Source: Ulva prolifera
Taxonomy: Eukaryota > Chlorophyta > Ulvophyceae > Ulvales > Ulvaceae
Assembly: GCA_023078555.1 (NCBI GenBank)
Contig: CM041197.1
Coordinates: 6,903,810 to 6,967,809, forward strand
Reading direction: 5' to 3'
DNA length: 64,000 nt
The notes below the pieces were generated by a model. That model was not told the origin of the DNA, made no database searches, and worked only from the letters and a program-made list of their open reading frames with translations. Made by a program: the position numbers and the translations under genes. Below are positions 1 through 14,141 of this stretch, one piece after another; position 1 is the first letter of the stretch, and each line of letters begins with the position of its first letter.

Positions 1-3000
1 GGTAATCATTTGGTGCATTCGTGTTTGAGGACGTCCTGGTGTCCAGGAGTGCTTTGTGCACCATCGCACGTCACGTGCGTTGCCCATGCACGGCACGTGC
101 GCACGCCCGCACGACCAGATATGCACTTGCAGGTTTGGCAACTCCTTTGAAGACATAAAGAAGGTAATTATTTGGTGCATTCGTGTTCGAGGACGTCCTG
201 GTGTCCAGGAGTGATTTGTGCACCATCGCACGTCACGTGCGTTGCCCATGCACGGCACGTGCGCACGCCCGCACGACCAGATATGCACTTGCAGGTTTGG
301 CAATTCCTTTGCAGAAATAAATAAGGTAATCATTTGGTGCATTCGTGTTTGAGGACAACCTGGTGTCCAGGAGTGCTTTGTGCACCATCGCACGCCACGT
401 GCGTTGTCCATGCACGCCATGTGCGTTGCCCGTGCACGGCACGTGCGCACGCCCGCACGACCAGATATGCACATGAAGTTTTAACCGGTCCATTGCAGAC
501 ATGAAGAAGGTAATCATTTGGTGCATTCGTGTTTGAGGACGACCTGGTGCCCAGGAGTGCATCCTGCACCATCGCACGTCACGTGCGTTGCCCATGCACG
601 GCACGTCCGCACGCCTGCACGACCAGATATGCACTTGCAGGTTTGGCAATTCCTTTGAAGACATAAAGAAGGTAATCATTTGGCGCATTCGTGTTTGAGG
701 ACGTACTGGTGTCCAGGAGTGCTTTGTGCACCATCGCACGCCAGGTGCGTTGTCCATGCACGCCATGTGCGTTGCCAATGCACGGCACGTGCGCACGCCC
801 GCACGACCAGATATGCACTTGCAGGTTTGGCAATTCCTTTGAAGACATAAAGAAGGTAATTATTTGGTGCATTCGTGTTCGAGGACGTCCTAGTGTCCAG
901 GAGTGCTTTGTGCACCATCGCACGTCACGTGCGTTGCCCATGCACGGCACGTGCGCACGCCCGCACGACCAGATATGCACTTGCAGGTTTGCCAATTCCT
1001 TTGAAGACATAAATAAGGTAATCATTTGGTGCATTCGTGTTTGAGGACGTCCTGGTGTCCAGGAGTGCTTTGTGCACCATCGCGCGCCACGTGCGTTGTC
1101 CATGCACGCCATGTGCGTTGCCCATGCACGGCACGTGCGCACGCCCGCACGACCAGATATGCACATGAAGTTTTAACCGGTCCATTGCAGACATGAAGAA
1201 GGTAATCATTTGGTGCATTCGTGTTTGAGGACGTCCTGGTGCCCAGGAGTGCATCCTGCACCATCGCACGTCACGTGCGTTGCCCGTGCACGGCACGTGC
1301 GCACGCCCGCACGACCAGATATGCACTTGCAGGTTTGGCAATTCCTTTGAAGACATAAAGAAGGTAATTATTTGGTGCATTCGTGTTTGAGGACGTCCTG
1401 GTGTCCAGGAGTGCTTTGTGCACCATCGCACGCCACGTGCGTTGTCCATGCACGCCATGTGCGTTGCCCATGCACGGCACGTGCGCACGCCCGCACGACC
1501 AGATATGCACATGAAGTTTTAACCGGTCCATTGCAGATATGAAGAAGGTAAACATTTGGTGCATTCGTGTTTAAGGACGTCCTGGTGCCCAGGAGTGCAT
1601 CCTGCACCATCGCACGTCACGTGCGTTGCCCATGCACGGCACGTGCGCACGCCCGCACGACCAGATATGCACATGCAGGTTTGGCAAATCCTTTGAAGAC
1701 ATAAAGAAGCTAATCATTTGGTGCATTCGTGTTTGAGGACGTCCTGGTGTCCAGGAGTGCTTTGTGCACCATCGCACGCCATGTGCGTTGTCCATGCACG
1801 CCATGTGCGTTGCCCATGCACGGCACGTGCGCACGCCCGCACGACCAGATATGCACATATAGTTTCAACAGCTCCATTGCAGACATGAAGAAGGTTATTA
1901 TGTCATGCATTCGGGTTTGAGGACGTCCTGGTGTCCAGGAGTGCTTTGTGCACCATCGCACGCCACGTGCATTGTCCATGCACGCCATGTGCGTTGCCCA
2001 TGCACGGCACGTGCGCACGCCCGCACGACCAGATATGCACTTGCAGGTTTGGCAATTCCTTTGAAGACATAAAGAAGGTAATTATTTGGTGCATTCGTGT
2101 TTGAGGACGTCCTGGTGTCCAGGAGTGCTTTGTGCACCATCGCACGTCACGTGCATTGCCCATGCACGGCACGTGCGCACGCCCGCACGACCAGATATGC
2201 ACTTGCAGGTTTGGCAATTCCTTTGAAGACATAAATAAGGTAATCATTTGGTGCATTCGTGTTTGAGGACAACCTGGTGTCCAGGAGTGCTTTGTGTACC
2301 ATAGCATGTCACGTGCGTTGCCCATGCACGGCACGTGCGCACGCCCGCACGACCAGATATGTACATGCAGGTTTGGCAATTCTATTGAAAACATGAAGAA
2401 GGTTATCATGTTATGCATTCGTGTTTGAGGACAACCTGGTGTCCAGGAGTGCTTTGTGCACCATCGCACGCCACGTGCGGTGTCCATGCACGCCATGTGC
2501 GTTGCCCATGCACGGCACGTACGCACGCCCGCACGACCAGATTTGCACATGAAGTTTTAACCGGTCCACTGCAGATATGAAGAAGGTAAACATTTGGTGC
2601 ATTCGTGTTTGAGGACGTCCTGGTGCCCAGGAGTGCATCCTGCACCATCGCACGTCACGTGCGTTGCCCATGCACGGCACGTGCGCACGCCCGCACGACC
2701 AGATATGCACTTGCAGGTTTGGCAATTCCTTTGAAGACATAAAGAAGGTAATTATTTGGTGCATTCGTGTTTGAGGACGTCCTGGTGTCCAGGAGTGCTT
2801 TGTGCACCATCGCACGTCACGTGCGTTGCCCATGCACGGCACGTGCGCACGCCCGCACGACCAGATATGCACTTGCAGGTTTGGCAATTCCTTTGAAGAC
2901 ATAAATAAGGTGATCATTTGGTGCATTCGTGTTTGAGGACAACCTGGTGTCCAGGAGTGCTTTGTGCACCATCGCACGCCACGTGCGTTGTCCATGCACG

Positions 3001-6000
3001 CCATGTGCGTTGCCCATGCACGGCACGTGCGCACGCCCGCACGACCAGATATGCACTTGCAGTTTTAACCGGTCCATTGCAGACATGAAGAAGGTAAACA
3101 TTTGGTGCATTCGTGTTTGAGGACGTCCTGGTGCCCAGGAGTGCATCCTGCACCATCGCACGTCACGTGCGTTGCCCATGCACGGCACGTGCGCACGCCC
3201 GCACGACCAGATATGCACTTGCAGTTTTAACCGGTCCATTGCAGACATGACGAAGGTAATCATTTGGTGCATTCGTGTTTGAGGACGTCCTGGTGCCCAG
3301 GAGTGCATCCTGCACCATCGCACGTCACGTGCGTTGCCCATGCACGGCACATGCGCACGCCCGCACGACCAGATATGCACTTGCAGTTTTAACCGGTCCA
3401 TTGCAGACATGAAGAAGGTAATCATTTGGTGCATTCGTGTTTGAGGACGTCCTGGTGCCCAGGAGTGCATCCTGCACCATCGCACGTCACGTGCGTTGCC
3501 CATGCACGGCACGTGCGCACGCCCGCACGACCAGATATGCACATGCAGGTTTGGCAAATCCTTTGAAGACATAAAGAAGCTAATCATTTGGTGCATTCGT
3601 GTTTGAGGACGTCCTGGTGCCCAGGAGTGTATCCTGCACCATCGCACGTCACGTGCGTTGCCCATGCACGGCACGTGCGCACGCCCGCACGACCAGATAT
3701 GCACTTGCAGGTTTGGCAATTCCTTTGAAGACATAAAGAAGGTAATTATTTGGTGCATTCGTGTTTGAGGACGTCCTGGTGTCCAGGAGTGCTTTGTGCA
3801 CCATCGCACGTCACGTGCGTTGCCCATGCACGGCACGTGCGCACGCCCGCACGACCAGATATGCACATGCAGGTTTGGCAAATCCTTTGAAGACATAAAG
3901 AAGCTAATCATTTGGTGCATTCGTGTTTGAGGACGTCCTGGTGTCCAGGAGTGCTTTGTGCACCATAGCATGTCACGTGCGTTGCCCATGCACGGCACGT
4001 GCGCACGCCCGCACGACCAGATATGTACATGCAGGTTTGGCAATTCTATTGAAAACATGAAGAAGGTTATCATGTTATGCATTCGTGTTTGAGGACAACC
4101 TGGTGTCCAGGAGTGCTTTGTGCACCATCGCACGCCACGTGCGGTGTCCATGCACGCCATGTGCGTTGCCCATGCACGGCACGTGCGCACGCCCGCACGA
4201 CCAGATATGCACATACAGTTTCAACAGCTCCATTGCAGACATGAAGAAGGTTATCATGTTATGCATTCGTGTTCGAGGACGTCCTGGTGTCCAGGAGTGC
4301 TTTGTGCACCATCGCACGTCACGTGCGTTGCCCATGCACGGCACGTGCGCACGCACGCACGACAAGATATGCACATGCAGGTTTGGAAATTCCTTTGAAG
4401 ACATAAAGTAGGTAATCATTTGGTGCATTCGTGTTTGAGGACGTACTGGTGTCCAGGAGTGCTTTGTGCACCATCGCACGCCACGTGCGTTGCCCATGCA
4501 CGGCACGTGCGCACGCCCGCACGACAAGATATGCACATGCAGGTTTGGCAAATCCTTTGAAGACATAAAGAAGGTAATCATTTGGTGCATTCGTGTTTGA
4601 GGACGTCCTGGTGTCCAGGAGTGCTTTGTGCACCATAGCATTTCACGTGCGTTGCCCATGCACGCCATGTGCGTTGCCCATGCACGGCACGTGCGCACGC
4701 CCGCACGACCAGATATGCACATGCAGGTTTGGCAATTCTATTGAAAACATGAAGAAGGTTATCATGCTATGCATTCGTGTTTTAGGACAACCTGGTGTCC
4801 AGGAGTGCTTTGTGCACCATCGCACGCCACGTGCGGTGTCCATGCACGCCATGTGCGTTGCCCATGCACGGCACGTGCGCACGCCCGCACGACCAGATAA
4901 GCACATACAGTTTCAACAGCTCCATTGCAGACATGAAGAAGGTAAACATTTGGTGCATTCGTGTTTGAGGACGTCCTGGTGCCCAGGAGTGCATCCTGCA
5001 CCATCGCACGTCACGTGCGTTGCCCATGCACGGCACGTGCGCACGCCCGCACGACAAGATATGCACATGCAGGTTTGGCAAATCCTTTGAAGACATAAAG
5101 AAGGTAATCATTTGGTGCATTCGTGTTTGAGGACGTACTGGTGTCCAGGAGTGCTTTGTGCACCATCGCACGCCACGTGCGTTGCCCATGCACGGCACGT
5201 GCGCACGCCCGCACGACCAGATATGCACTTGCAGGTTTGGCAATTCCTTTGAAGACATAAATAAGGTAATCATTTGGTGCATTCGTGTTTGAGGACGTCC
5301 TGGTGTCCAGGAGTGCTTTGTGCACCATCGCACGTCACGTGCGTTGCCCATGCACGCCATGTGCGTTGCCAATGCACGGCACGTGCGCACGCCCGCACGA
5401 CCAGATATGCACATGCAGTTTTAACCGATCCATTGCAGACATGAAGAAGGTAATCATTTGGTGCATTCGTGTTTGAGGACGTACTGGTGTCCAGGAGTGC
5501 TTTGTGCACCATCGCACGCCACGTGCGTTGCCCATGCACGGCACGTGCGCACGCCCGCACGACAAGATATGCACATGCAGGTTTGGCAATTCCTTTGAAG
5601 ACATAAAGAAGGTAATCATTTGGTGCATTCGTGTTTGAGGACGTACTGGTGTCCAGGAGTGCTTTGTGCACCATCGCACGCCACGTGCGTTGCCCATGCA
5701 CGGCACGTGCGCACGCCCGCACGACCAGATATGCACTTGCAGGTTTGGCAACTCCTTTGAAGACATATAGAAGGTAATCATTTGGTGCATTCGTGTTTGA
5801 GGACGTCCTGGTGTCCAGGAGTGCTTTGTGCACCATTGCACGCCACGTGCGTTGTCCATGCACGCCATGTGCGTTGCCCATGCACTGCACGTGCGCACGC
5901 CCGCACGACCAGATATGCACTTGCAGTTTTAACCGGTCCATTGCAGACATGAAGAAGGTAAACATTTGGTGCATTCGTGTTTGAGGACGTCCTGGTGCCC

Positions 6001-9000
6001 AGGAGTGCATCCTGCACCATCGCACGTCACGTGCGTTGCCCATGCACGGCACGTGCGCACGCCCGCACGACCAGATATGCACTTGCAGGTTTGGCAATTC
6101 CTTTGAAGACATAAAGAAGGTAATTATTTGGTGCATTCGTGTTCGAGGACGTCCTGGTGTCCAGGAGTGCTTTGTGCACCATCGCACGTCACGTGCGTTG
6201 CCCATGCACGGCACGTGCGCACGCCCGCACGACCAGATATGCACTTGCAGGTTTGGCAATTCCTTTGAAGACATAAATAAGGTAATCATTTGGTGCATTC
6301 GTGTTTGAGGACAACCTGGTGTCCAGGAGTGCTTTGTGCACCATCGCACGCCACGTGCGTTGTCCATGCACGCCATGTGCGTTGCCCATGCACGGCACGT
6401 GCGCACGCCCGCACGGCCAGATATGCACATGAAGTTTTAACCGGTCCATTGCAGACATGAAGAAGGTAATCATTTGGTGCATTCGTGTTTGAGGACGTCC
6501 TGGTGCCCAGGAGTGCATCCTGCACCATCGCACGTCACGTGCGTTGCCCATGCACGGCACGTGCGCACGCCCGCACGACCAGATATGCACTTGCAGGTTT
6601 GGCAATTCCTTTGAAGACATAAAGAAGGTAATTATTTGGTGCATTCGTGTTTGAGGACGTCCTGGTGTCCAGGAGTGCTTTGTGCACCATCGCACGCCAC
6701 GTGCGTTGTCCATGCACGCCATGTGCGTTGCCCATGCACGGCACGTGCGCACGCCCGCACGACCAGATATGCACATGAAGTTTTAACCGGTCCATTGCAG
6801 ACATGAAGAAGGTAATCATTTGGTGCATTCGTGTTTGAGGACGTCCTGGTGCCCAGGAGTGCATCCTGCACCATCGCACGTCACGTGCGTTGCCCATGCA
6901 CGGCACGTGCGCACGCCCGCACGACCAGATATGCACTTGCAGGTTTGGCAATTCCTTTGAAGACATAAAGAAGGTAAACATTTGGTGCATTCGTGTTTAA
7001 GGACGTCCTGGTGCCCAGGAGTGCATCCTGCACCATCGCACGTCACGTGCGTTGCCCATGCACGGCACGTGCGCACGCCCGCACGACCAGATATGCACAT
7101 GCAGGTTTGGCAAATCCTTTGAAGACATAAAGAAGCTAATCATTTGGTGCATTCGTGTTTGAGGACGTCCTGGTGTCCAGGAGTGCTTTGTGCACCATAG
7201 CATGTCACGTGCGTTGCCTATGCACGGCACGTGCGCACGCCCGCACGACCAGATATGTACATGCAGGTTTGGCAATTCTATTGAAAACATGAAGAAGGTT
7301 ATCATGTTATGCATTCGTGTTTGAGGACAACCTGGTGTCCAGGAGTGCTTTGTGCACCATCGCACGTCACGTGCGTTGCCCATGCACGGCACGTGCGCAC
7401 GCCCGCACGACCAGATATGCACTTGCAGTTTTAACCGGTCCATTGCAGACATGAAGAAGGTAATCATTTGGTGCATTCGTGTTTGAGGACGTCCTGGTGC
7501 CCAGGAGTGCATCCTGCACCATCGCACGTCACGTGCGTTGCCCATGCACGGCACGTGCGCACGCCCGCACGACCAGATATGCACTTGCAGGTTTGGCAAT
7601 TCCTTTGAAGACATAAAGAAGGTAATTACTTGGTGCATTCGTGTTCGAGGACGTCCTGGTGTCCAGGAGTGCTTTGTGCACCATCGCACGTCACGTGCGT
7701 TGCCCATGCACGGCACGTGCGCACGCCCGCACGACCAGATATGCACTTGCAGGTTTGGCAATTCCTTTGAAGACATAAATAAGGTAAACATTTGGTGCAT
7801 TCGTGTTTAAGGACGTCCTGGTGCCCAGGAGTGCATCCTGCACCATCGCACGTCACGTGCGTTGCCCATGCACGGCACGTGCGCACGCCCGCACGACCAG
7901 ATATGCACATGCAGGTTTGGCAAATCCTTTGAAGACATAAAGAAGCTAATCATTTGGTGCATTCGTGTTTGAGGACGTCCTGGTGCCCAGGAGTGCATCC
8001 TGCACCATCGCACGTCACGTGCGTTGCCCATGCACGGCACGTGCGCACGCCCGCACGACCAGATATGCACTTGCAGGTTTGGCAATTCCTTTGAAGACAT
8101 AAAGAAGGTAATTATTTGGTGCATTCGTGTTTGAGGACGTCCTGGTGTCCAGGAGTGCATCCTGCACCATCGCACGTCACGTGCGTTGCCCATGCACGGC
8201 ACGTGCGCACGCCCGCACGACCAGATATGCACTTGCAGGTTTGGCAATTCCTTTGAAGACATAAATAAGGTGATCATTTGGTGCATTCGTGTTTGAGGAC
8301 AACCTGGTGTCCAGGAGTGCTTTGTGCACCATCGCACGCCACGTGCGTTGTCCATGAACGCCATGTGCGTTGCCCATGCACGGCACGTGCGCACGCCCGC
8401 ACGACCAGATATGCACATGAAGTTTTAACCGGTCCATTGCAGATATGAAGAAGGTAAACATTTGGTGCATTCGTGTTTAAGGACGTCCTGGTGCCCAGGA
8501 GTGCTTTGTGCACCATCGCACGTCACGTGCGTTGCCCATGCACGGCACGTGCGCACGCCCGCACGACCAGATATGCACATGCAGGTTTGGCAAATCCTTT
8601 GAAGACATAAAGAAGCTTATCATTTGGTGCATTCGTGTTTGAGGACGTCCTGGTGTCCAGGAGTGCTTTGTGCACCATAGCATGTCACGTGCGTTGCCCA
8701 TGCACGGCACGTGCGCACGCCCGCACGACCAGATATGCACTTGCAGGTTTGGCAACTCCTTTGAAGACATAAAGAAGGTAATCATTTGGTGCATTCGTGT
8801 TTGAGGACGTCCTGGTGTCCAGGAGTGCTTTGTGCACCATCGCACGTCACGTGCGTTGCCCATGCACGGCACGTGCGCACGCCCGCACGACCAGATATGC
8901 ACTTGCAGGTTTCGCAACTCCTTTGAAGACATAAAGAGGGTAATCATTTGCTGCATTCGTGTTTGAGGACGTACTGGTGTCCAGGAGTGCTTTGTGCACC

Positions 9001-9581
9001 ATCGCACGTCACGTGCGTTGCCCATGCACGGCACGTGCGCACGCACGCACGACAAGATATGCTCATGCAGGTTTGGAAATTCCTTTGAAGACATAAAGAA
9101 GGTAATCATTTGGTGCATTCGTCTTTGAGGACGTACTGGTGTCCAGGAGTGCTTTGTGCACCATCGCACGCCACGTGCGTTGCCCATGCACGGCACGTGC
9201 GCACGCCCGCACGACAAGATATGCACATGCAGGTTTGGCAAATCCTTTGAAGACATAAAGAAGGTAATCATTTGGTGCATTCGTGTTTGAGGACGTCCTG
9301 GTGTCCAGGAGTGCTTTGTGCACCATCGCACGCCACGTGCGTTGCCCATGCACGGCACGTGCGCACGCCCGCACGACAAGATATGCACATGCAGGTTTGG
9401 CAAATCCTTTGAAGACATAAAGAAGGTAATCATTTGGTGCATTCGTGTTTGAGGACGTACTGGTGTCCAAGAGTGCTTTGTGCACCATCGCACGCCACGT
9501 GCGTTGCCCATGCACGGCACGTGCGCACGCCCGCACGACAAGATATGCACGTGCAGGTTTGGCAAATCATTTGAAGACATA

Positions 9582-12261
9582 AAGAAGGTAATTATTTGGT
9601 GCATTCGTGTTTGAGGACGTCCTGGTGTCCAGGAGTGCTTTGTGCACCATCGCACGTCACGTGCGTTGTCCATGCACGCCATGTGCGTTGCCCATGCACG
9701 GCACGTGCGCACGCCCGCACGACCAGATATGCACATACAGTTTCAACAGCTCCATTGCAGACATAAAGAAGGTAATCATTTGGTGCATTCGTGTTTGAGG
9801 ACGTACTGGTGTCCAGGAGTGCTTTGTGCACCATCGCACGCCACGTGCGTTGCCCATGCACGGCACGTGCGCACGCCCGCACGACCAGATATGCACTTGC
9901 AGGTTTGGCAATTCCTTTGAAGACATAAATAAGGTAATCATTTGGTGCATTCGTGTTTGAGGACGTCCTGGTGTCCAGGAGTGCTTTGTGCACCATCGCA
10001 CGTCACGTGCGTTGCCCATGCACGCCATGTGCGTTGCCAATGCACGGCACGTGCGCACGCCCGCACGACCAGATATGCACATGCAGGTTTGGCAAATCCT
10101 TTGAAGACATAAAGAAGGTAATCATTTGGTGCATTCGTGTTTGAGGACGTACTGGTGTCCAGGAGTGCTTTGTGCACCATCGCACGCCACGTGCGTTGCC
10201 CATGCACGGCACGTGCGCACGCCCGCACGACAAGAGATGCACATGCAGGTTTGGCAAATCCTTTGAAGACATAAAGAAGGTAATCATTTGGTGCATTCGT
10301 GTTTGAGGACGTACTGGTGTCCAGGAGTGCTTTGTGCACCATCGCACGCCACGTGCGTTGCCCATGCACGGCACGTGCGCACGCCCGCACGACAAGATAT
10401 GCACATGCAGGTTTGGCAAATCCTTTGAAGACATAAAGAAGGTAATCATTTGGTGCATTCGTGTTTGAGGACGTACTGGTGTCCAGGAGTGCTTTGTGCA
10501 CCATCGCACGCCACGTGCGTTGCCCATGCACGGCACGTGCGCACGCCCGCACGACAAGATATGCACATGCAGGTTTGGCAAATCCTTTGAAGACATAAAG
10601 AAGGTAATCATTTGGTGCATTCGTGTTTGGGGACGTACTGGTGTCCAGGAGTGCTTTGTGCACCATCGCACGCCACGTGCGTTGCCCATGCACGGCACGT
10701 GCGCACGCCCGCACGACAAGATATGCACATGCAGGTTTGGCAAATCCTTTGAAGACATAAAGAAGGTAATCATTTGGTGCATTCGTGTTTGAGGACGTAC
10801 TGGTGTCCAAGAGTGCTTTGTGCACCATCGCACGCCACGTGCGTTGCCCATGCACGGCACGTGCGCACGCCCGCACGACAAGATATGCACATGCAGGTTT
10901 GGCAAATCATTTGAAGACATAAAGAAGGTAATTATTTGGTGCATTCGTGTTTGAGGACGTCCTGGTGTCCAGGAGTGCTTTGTGCACCATCGCACGTCAC
11001 GTGCGTTGCCCATGCACGCCATGTGCGTTGCCCATGCACGGCACGTGCGCACGCCCGCACGACCAGATATGCACATACAGTTTCAACAGCTCCATTGCAG
11101 ACATAAAGAAGGTAATCATTTGGTGCATTCGTGTTTGAGGACGTACTGGTGTCCAGGAGTGCTTTGTGCACCATCGCACGCCACGTGCGTTGCCCATGCA
11201 CGGCACGTGCGCACGCCCGCACGACCAGATATGCACTTGCAGGTTTGGCAATTCCTTTGAAGACATAAATAAGGTAATCATTTGGTGCATTCGTGTTTGA
11301 GGACGTCCTGGTGTCCAGGAGTGCTTTGTGCACCATCGCACGTCACGTGCGTTGCCCATGCACGCCATGTGCGTTGCCAATGCACGGCACGTGCGCACGC
11401 CCGCACGACCAGATATGCACATGCAGGTTTGGCAAATCCTTTGAAGACATAAAGAAGGTAATCATTTGGTGCATTCGTGTTTGAGGACGTACTGGTGTCC
11501 AGGAGTGCTTTGTGCACCATCGCACGCCACGTGCGTTGCCCATGCACGGCACGTGCGCACGCCCGCACGACAAGAGATGCACATGCAGGTTTGGCAAATC
11601 CTTTGAAGACATAAAGAAGGTAATCATTTGGTGCATTCGTGTTTGAGGACGTACTGGTGTCCAGGAGTGCTTTGTGCACCATCGCACGCCACGTGCGTTG
11701 CCCATGCACGGCACGTGCGCACGCCCGCACGACAAGATATGCACATGCAGGTTTGGCAAATCCTTTGAAGACATAAAGAAGGTAATCATTTGGTGCATTC
11801 GTGTTTGAGGACGTACTGGTGTCCAGGAGTGCTTTGTGCACCATCGCACGCCACGTGCGTTGCCCATGCACGGCACGTGCGCACGCCCGCACGACAAGAT
11901 ATGCACATGCAGGTTTGGCAAATCCTTTGAAGACATAAAGAAGGTAATCATTTGGTGCATTCGTGTTTGGGGACGTACTGGTGTCCAGGAGTGCTTTGTG
12001 CACCATCGCACGCCACGTGCGTTGCCCATGCACGGCACGTGCGCACGCCCGCACGACAAGATATGCACATGCAGGTTTGGCAAATCCTTTGAAGACATAA
12101 AGAAGGTAATCATTTGGTGCATTCGTGTTTGAGGACGTACTGGTGTCCAAGAGTGCTTTGTGCACCATCGCACGCCACGTGCGTTGCCCATGCACGGCAC
12201 GTGCGCACGCCCGCACGACAAGATATGCACATGCAGGTTTGGCAAATCATTTGAAGACATA
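9582..12261. repeat. Two tandem copies of a 1,340-bp higher-order repeat
   Basis: The block starting near 9582 is repeated almost without change from near 10922. The offset of 1,340 bp equals six 162-bp plus two 184-bp monomers. Private variants recur in both copies, for example the shortened AAGAGATGC near 10234 and 11574 and the GTTTGGGGACG variant near 10625 and 11965. This points to a recent unequal exchange or segmental duplication within the satellite. Confidence 0.85.
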
Positions 12262-14141
12262 AAGAAGGTAATTATTTGGTGCATTCGTGTTTGAGGACGT
12301 CCTGGTGTCCAGGAGTGCTTTGTGCACCATCGCACGTCACGTGCGTTGCCCATGCACGCCATGTGCGTTGCCAATGCACGGCACGTGCGCACGCCCGCAC
12401 GACCAGATATGCACATGCAGTTTTAACCGATCCATTGCAGACATGAAGAAGGTAATCATTTGGTGCATTCGTGTTTGAGGACGTACTGGTGTCCAGGAGT
12501 GCTTTGTGCACCATCGCACGCCACGTGCGTTGCCCATGCACGGCACGTGCGCACGCCCGCACGACAAGATATGCACATGCAGGTTTGGCAATTCCTTTGA
12601 AGACATAAAGAAGGTAATCATTTGGTGCATTCGTGTTTGAGGACTTACTGGTGTCCAGGAGTGCTTTGTGCACCATCGCACGCCACGTGCGTTGCCCATG
12701 CACGGCACGTGCGCACGCCCGCACGACAAGATATGCACATGCAGGTTTGGCAAATCCTTTGAAGACATAAAGAAGGTAATTATTTGGTGCATTCGTGTTT
12801 GAGGACGTCCTGGTGTCCAGGAGTGCTTTGTGCACCATCGCACGTCACGTGCGTTGCCCATGCACGCCATGTGCGTTGCCAATGCACGGCACGTGCGCAC
12901 GCCCGCACGACCAGATATGCACATGCAGTTTTAACCGATCCATTGCAGACATTAAGAAGGTAATCATTTGGTGCATTCGTGTTTGAGGACGTACTGGTGT
13001 CCAGGAGTGCTTTGTGCACCATCGCACGCCACGTGCGTTGCCCATGCACGGCACGTGCGCACGCCCGCACGACAAGAGATGCACATGCAGGTTTGGCAAA
13101 TCCTTTGAAGACATAAAGAAGGTAATCATTTGGTGCATTCGTGTTTGGGGACGTACTGGTGTCCAGGAGTGCTTTGTGCACCATCGCACGCCACGTGCGT
13201 TGCCCATGCACGGCACGTGCGCACGCCCGCACGACAAGATATGCACATGCAGGTTTGGCAAATCCTTTGAAGACATAAAGAAGGTAATCATTTGGTGCAT
13301 TCGTGTTTGAGGACGTACTGGTGTCCAAGAGTGCTTTGTGCACCATCGCACGCCACGTGCGTTGCCCATGCACGGCACGTGCGCACGCCCGCACGACAAG
13401 ATATGCACATGCAGGTTTGGCAAATCATTTGAAGACATAAAGAAGGTAATTATTTGGTGCATTCGTGTTTGAGGACGTCCTGGTGTCCAGGAGTGCTTTG
13501 TGCACCATCGCACGTCACGTGCGTTGCCCATGCACGCCATGTGCGTTGCCAATGCACGGCACGTGCGCACGCCCGCACGACCAGATATGCACATGCAGTT
13601 TTAACCGATCCATTGCAGACATGAAGAAGGTAATCATTTGGTGCATTCGTGTTTGAGGACGTACTGGTGTCCAGGAGTGCTTTGTGCACCATCGCACGCC
13701 ACGTGCGTTGCCCATGCACGGCACGTGCGCACGCCCGCACGACAAGATATGCACATGCAGGTTTGGCAAATCCTTTGAAGACATAAAGAAGGTAATTATT
13801 TGGTGCATTCGTGTTTGAGGACGTCCTGGTGTCCAGGAGTGCTTTGTGCACCATCGCACGTCACGTGCGTTGCCCATGCACGCCATGTGCGTTGCCAATG
13901 CACGGCACGTACGCACGCCCGCACGATAAGATATGCACATGCAGTTTTAACCGATCCATTGCAGACATGAAGAAGGTAATCATTTGGTGCATTCGTGTTT
14001 GAGGACGTACTGGTGTCCAGGAGTGCTTTGTGCACCATCGCACGCCACGTGCGTTGCCCATGCACGGCACGTGCGCACGCCCGCACGACAAGATATGCAC
14101 ATGCAGGTTTGGCAAATCCTTTGAAGACATAAAGAAGGTAA

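Noticed and set aside
2817..4214. Open frames up to 465 codons running through the satellite on both strands
   Set aside because: The 162-bp unit is 54 codons long and lacks stops in several frames, so frames persist by periodicity. The 184-bp units shift frame and the frame is kept only where they are absent. No codon preference, start context or domain was seen.
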